Source of the DNA: CAVRAW01 sp963716135
Lineage (GTDB): Bacteria > Planctomycetota > Planctomycetia > Pirellulales > JADZDJ01
Length of the DNA: 64,000 nucleotides
NCBI GenBank assembly: GCA_963716135.1
Contig: OY970289.1
Span: 3,782,001 to 3,846,000 of the forward strand
Direction of reading: 5' to 3'
Program-made: the position numbers and the translations under genes
The notes under the pieces: generated by a model
The model's input: the letters and a program-made list of their open reading frames with translations, nothing else
Database searches by the model: none
Told to the model about the DNA's origin: nothing
Part shown: in pieces, positions 61,014-64,000 of the stretch
Layout: each line of letters starts with the position of its first letter
Numbering within the stretch: the first letter of the stretch is position 1

Positions 61014-62785
61014 CAGTCAACGATTGGGTTCAATTGGCGATTTATTTTGGCGTGCTGCTGGCGCTAGCCAAGCCGCTGGGCATGTACATGGCGCGAGTTT
61101 ATCAAGGCCAGCCGTGTGGGCTTGATCGCGGGCTGGGCTGGCTGGAACGGGTGATCTATTGGCTGGGCGGAGTGGATCCGAGCGAGGAAATGACGTGGAA
61201 GAAGTACGCGGCGGTGATGCTGCTGTTTAACGTTGTCGGATTCTTGGCGGTGTATGCGCTGTTGCGGCTGCAGGCTGTTTTGCCGCTGAATCCTCAGCAG
61301 TTTGCGGCCAACGGTCCGGAATTGGCATTTGACACGGCGGCCAGCTTCACCACGAACACGAATTGGCAGAGCTACGGCGGCGAGACGACACTGAGCTACC
61401 TGTTGCAGATGCTGGGGCTGGGGGTGCAGAACTTTCTGTCGGCGGCGTGCGGCATGGCGGTGCTGGTGGCACTGGTTCGCGGATTAGCGCGGCGCAGCAG
61501 CGCCACGATCGGAAACTTTTGGTTCGACCTGGTGCGCACGACGGTCTATGTGTTGTTACCCTTGGCGCTGGTGCTCGCGTTGTTCTTGGTGTCGCAGGGA
61601 GTTATCCAGAATCTCAAATCGTATGAGACGGCAACGCCGGTCCAGCGGGTCACCGGGGCCGACGGCAAGCAGGTCACCGAGGTGACGCTACCGATGGGAC
61701 CGGCGGCGTCACAGATTGCCATCAAACAGCTGGGGACTAACGGGGGCGGATTTTTCAATGTCAACTCGGCGCATCCGTTTGAGAACCCGACGCCGCTGTC
61801 GAACTTTTTTGAGTTGCTGGCGATCCTGATGATCTCCAGCGCGCTGTGCTACACGTTCGGAGTGATGGTCGGCGATACGCGGCAGGGTTGGGCCGTGCTG
61901 GCTGCGATGTTCGTGATCATCATTCCACTGGCGATTTTCGCCGTGTGGCAGGAACAGTCGGGAGTGCCAGCCTATGAGGCGCTGGGAGTCGATCAGCATG
62001 CATCATCTGACCAGTCGGGCGGCAACATGGAAGGAAAGGAAACTCGCTTTGGCATCGCTAATTCTGCTTTGTGGGCAACGGCCACGACGGCGGCTTCCAA
62101 TGGCAGCGTGAACTCGATGCACGATTCGTTCACGCCGTTGGGCGGATTGGTTCCGATGTGGCTAATTCAGCTCGGCGAGATCGTATTCGGCGGCGTGGGG
62201 AGCGGATTGTACGGCATGCTGATGTTTGTAATTGTCGCGGTGTTTGCGGCCGGCTTGATGGTCGGCCGGACGCCGGAATATCTAGGCAAGAAGATTGAAG
62301 CCTTCGAAATGAAAATGGCTGCGCTGGTGATTTTGATCCCGCCGCTTTTGGTGCTGGTGGGAACGGCGATCGCGGTCGCTGGGCCGGGACTGCATTTTAT
62401 CGATGCGGCGACCCATGAAGTCAAAAGCTCGTTGAACAACCCTGGCGCGCATGGTTTTTCCGAAGTGCTGTATGCATTCTCGTCGGCCGGCAACAACAAC
62501 GGCAGCGCGTTTGCGGGGCTGAATGCGAACATTCCCTTTTACAACGTGTGCTTGGGGATGGTGATGCTGGCCGCGCGTTATTGGTTGATGATTCCCGCGC
62601 TAGCAATTGCGGGTTCACTGGCGCGGAAAAAATACACGCCTCCCGGGGCGGGCACCCTGCCGACGCATCGTCCGCTGTTTGTGGCGATGCTGGTGGGCAC
62701 GATTTTGCTGGTCGGGGCGCTAACGTTTGTGCCGGCGCTGGCGCTGGGGCCGATCGCGGAACATCTGCAGATGCTTGGACCGTAA
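61010..62785 (+). CDS. kdpA: Potassium-transporting ATPase, K+-channel-like subunit KdpA
   Basis: A 591-residue membrane subunit that selects and carries K+ in the high-affinity Kdp pump. Ten or more hydrophobic segments. The four selectivity-filter regions are visible, including TNTNWQSYGGETTLSYL near residue 110, QLGTNGGGFFNVNSAHPFEN near 245, and SSAGNNNGSAFAGL near 490. Length and order match KdpA. Start ATG 61010 overlaps the kdpF stop. kdpB follows after a repeat-filled 112-base gap, unusual because kdpA and kdpB are normally almost contiguous. Confidence 0.96.
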   Translation: MTVNDWVQLAIYFGVLLALAKPLGMYMARVYQGQPCGLDRGLGWLERVIYWLGGVDPSEEMTWKKYAAVMLLFNVVGFLAVYALLRLQAVLPLNPQQFAANGPELAFDTAASFTTNTNWQSYGGETTLSYLLQMLGLGVQNFLSAACGMAVLVALVRGLARRSSATIGNFWFDLVRTTVYVLLPLALVLALFLVSQGVIQNLKSYETATPVQRVTGADGKQVTEVTLPMGPAASQIAIKQLGTNGGGFFNVNSAHPFENPTPLSNFFELLAILMISSALCYTFGVMVGDTRQGWAVLAAMFVIIIPLAIFAVWQEQSGVPAYEALGVDQHASSDQSGGNMEGKETRFGIANSALWATATTAASNGSVNSMHDSFTPLGGLVPMWLIQLGEIVFGGVGSGLYGMLMFVIVAVFAAGLMVGRTPEYLGKKIEAFEMKMAALVILIPPLLVLVGTAIAVAGPGLHFIDAATHEVKSSLNNPGAHGFSEVLYAFSSAGNNNGSAFAGLNANIPFYNVCLGMVMLAARYWLMIPALAIAGSLARKKYTPPGAGTLPTHRPLFVAMLVGTILLVGALTFVPALALGPIAEHLQMLGP

Positions 62786-62788
62786 GAA

Positions 62789-62880
62789 ATGACTGAATGT
62801 CTCAATGACTAAATGTCTAAATGAAGAAGGTACGAGCTCGAGCCATTCAGTCATTTAGGCATTTAGTCATTCAGTCATTC
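62789..62880. repeat. ACTAAATG/CATTTAGT inverted repeat between kdpA and kdpB
   Basis: The left half has tandem AATGACTGAATG, AATGACTAAATG and TCTAAATGA units; the right half has the opposite-strand forms CATTCAGTCATTT, AGGCATTTAGTC and ATTCAGTCATTCC. The halves can pair over ~35 bases with a loop around the ACGAGCTCG palindrome. Very AT-rich compared with the kdp genes. It may fold in the mRNA and set the kdpA:kdpB ratio, or may simply be a mobile palindrome. Confidence 0.75.
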
Positions 62881-62897
62881 CTGCCATCAAACTAACG

Positions 62898-64000
62898 ATG
62901 ATCACATCAACCAAACCTCGGCCATTGTTCGATCCGCCGATTGTCCGGCGGGCGGTTGTCGATGCGCTTTTGAAACTGCATCCGCGGCGGCAGGTGCGCA
63001 ATCCGGTGATGTTCACGGTTTTCGTGGGCAGCATTTTGACCACAGGGTTGGGAATCCACGCGCTGGCCAGCGGCGGAACGGAGTCGGCCGGCTTCATTTT
63101 CGGCGTCTCAGCCTGGCTGTGGTTCACGGTGCTGTTCGCGAACTTTGCCGAGGCGATGGCCGAGGGACGCGGCAAAGCGCAGGCTGATACGCTGCGGGCC
63201 AGCCGGCGCGACGTGCAAGCGAAGTTGCTTGACGAGCCGCGCTACGGCGCCCAGCACTGTTTGACGGCGGCGTCTCGTTTGCGAAAGGACGATGTGATTC
63301 TGGTCGAGGCGGGCGATGTGATTCCCGGCGATGGTGAGGTGATTGAAGGGGTGGCGTCGGTCGATGAAAGCGCCATCACCGGCGAAAGCGCGCCGGTGAT
63401 CCGGGAAAGCGGCGGTGACCGCAGCAGCGTGACCGGCGGCACGCGCGTGCTTTCCGATTGGCTGGTGGTGCGAATCACCGCTAATCCGGGCGAGACGTTT
63501 TTGGACCGCATGATTGGGCTGGTGGAAGGGGCGAAGCGAAAAAAGACGCCGAACGAAATTGCGCTGGATATTCTATTGGCGGCCATGACGATCATTTTTC
63601 TATTCGTCTGCGCCACGTTGCTGCCCTTTTCCAAGTACAGCGTGGAGGCGGCAGGGCAGGGGAGCCCGATCACTGTCACTGTGCTTGTAGCGCTGTTGGT
63701 GTGCTTGATTCCCACGACGATCGGCGGGCTGTTGTCGGCGATCGGCATTGCGGGGATGGACCGGATGATTCAGGCCAATGTGATTGCGATGTCGGGGCGC
63801 GCGGTGGAAGCCGCGGGGGACGTGGACGTGCTGCTGTTGGATAAGACCGGCACGATCACCTTGGGGAATCGCCAGGCGGTGGAACTGATTGCCGCGCCTG
63901 GAGTGGCGCAAAGCGATTTGGCGGACGCCGCTCAACTGGCGTCGCTGGCCGACGAAACGCCGGAGGGACGGAGCATCGTGGTGTTGGCGAAGGAAAAATA
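62898..64000 (+). CDS. kdpB: Potassium-transporting P-type ATPase subunit KdpB (partial, runs off the end)
   Basis: Catalytic P-type ATPase of the Kdp pump; the first ~367 codons are present. N-terminal membrane helices begin with NPVMFTVFVGSILTTGLGI. The actuator-domain motif is TGES (SAITGESAPVI) near residue 162, the membrane phrase CLIPTTIGGLLSAIGIAG is KdpB-specific, and the phosphorylated Asp is in LLLDKTGTITLG near 318. The start ATG 62898 follows the repeat directly. It is cut by the window end at VVLAKEK. Confidence 0.96.
   Translation, partial: MITSTKPRPLFDPPIVRRAVVDALLKLHPRRQVRNPVMFTVFVGSILTTGLGIHALASGGTESAGFIFGVSAWLWFTVLFANFAEAMAEGRGKAQADTLRASRRDVQAKLLDEPRYGAQHCLTAASRLRKDDVILVEAGDVIPGDGEVIEGVASVDESAITGESAPVIRESGGDRSSVTGGTRVLSDWLVVRITANPGETFLDRMIGLVEGAKRKKTPNEIALDILLAAMTIIFLFVCATLLPFSKYSVEAAGQGSPITVTVLVALLVCLIPTTIGGLLSAIGIAGMDRMIQANVIAMSGRAVEAAGDVDVLLLDKTGTITLGNRQAVELIAAPGVAQSDLADAAQLASLADETPEGRSIVVLAKEK

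Noticed and set aside
62789..62880. CRISPR-like repeats between kdpA and kdpB
   Set aside because: Units are short, degenerate and inverted, without unique spacers.

Overview
The window looks like a planctomycete chromosome (Planctomycetota, probably near Pirellulales). Evidence: two secreted proteins with PEP-CTERM tails, dockerin-like dipeptide-calcium repeats, several Hanks-type kinases with long N-terminal extensions, a eukaryote-like type isoleucyl-tRNA synthetase, GC-rich genes whose antisense frames are wide open, and many short dispersed repeats between and inside genes. The assignment is inference from gene content; there is no rRNA or marker phylogeny here. I saw no tRNA, rRNA, CRISPR array, phage or insertion sequence.

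Layout. 0-6 kb: the tail of a TPR protein, purine nucleoside phosphorylase, a two-lobed aspartyl-protease-like PEP-CTERM protein and a large endonuclease I PEP-CTERM protein. 6-11 kb: ileS (interrupted), purN (interrupted) and a GNAT acetyltransferase. 11-17 kb: a GT2 glycosyltransferase, then a three-gene ABC-2 export locus (large membrane protein, ATPase, permease). 17-21.5 kb: the glycogen pair glgX and glgE. 21.6-23 kb: a class C beta-lactamase-like hydrolase. 23-28 kb: an RND efflux pump and its adaptor on the minus strand. 28-31.6 kb: cardiolipin synthase, a MOT1-type molybdate/sulfate permease and an HD hydrolase. 31.6-37.6 kb: a terpene-cyclase-fold protein with an HlyD-like adaptor, then an ADP-forming acyl-CoA synthetase fused to GNAT. 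37.6-42 kb: a small protein, a DUF900-type alpha/beta hydrolase and a subtilisin-like protease. 42-60.7 kb: an unusual signalling cluster. 60.8-64 kb: the start of the kdp potassium-pump operon.

The 42-60.7 kb cluster is the most interesting part. It encodes a membrane-anchored trypsin-fold protein that has lost all three catalytic residues and carries a DUF4145 (HEPN-like) domain; a membrane-anchored caspase-like protease; two membrane Ser/Thr kinases with homologous N-terminal domains containing an RNx4H HEPN-like motif; a secreted SH3/TPR protein; a Cys-rich lipoprotein; two secreted proteins made of the same tandem repeat; and a two-TM protein whose N-terminal ~400 residues are homologous to the N-terminal region of the caspase protein. 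Shared domains tie these genes into one system, possibly a regulated proteolysis, stress or defence pathway. Its function is not known to me.

Sequence quality. About twenty reading-frame breaks occur in otherwise well conserved genes. Most are explained by one missing base in a short G/C or A run, or by two missing bases in a GCGC tract. This pattern is what long-read consensus errors produce, so I annotate these loci as single genes and note each break. Dispersed repeats (AGAAGGC-rich, GCGAATTAA, CTCTCCC palindrome, CGCGTCGCGGCTAAAC, ACTAAATG) are a second feature of the window and in several cases lie inside coding regions.
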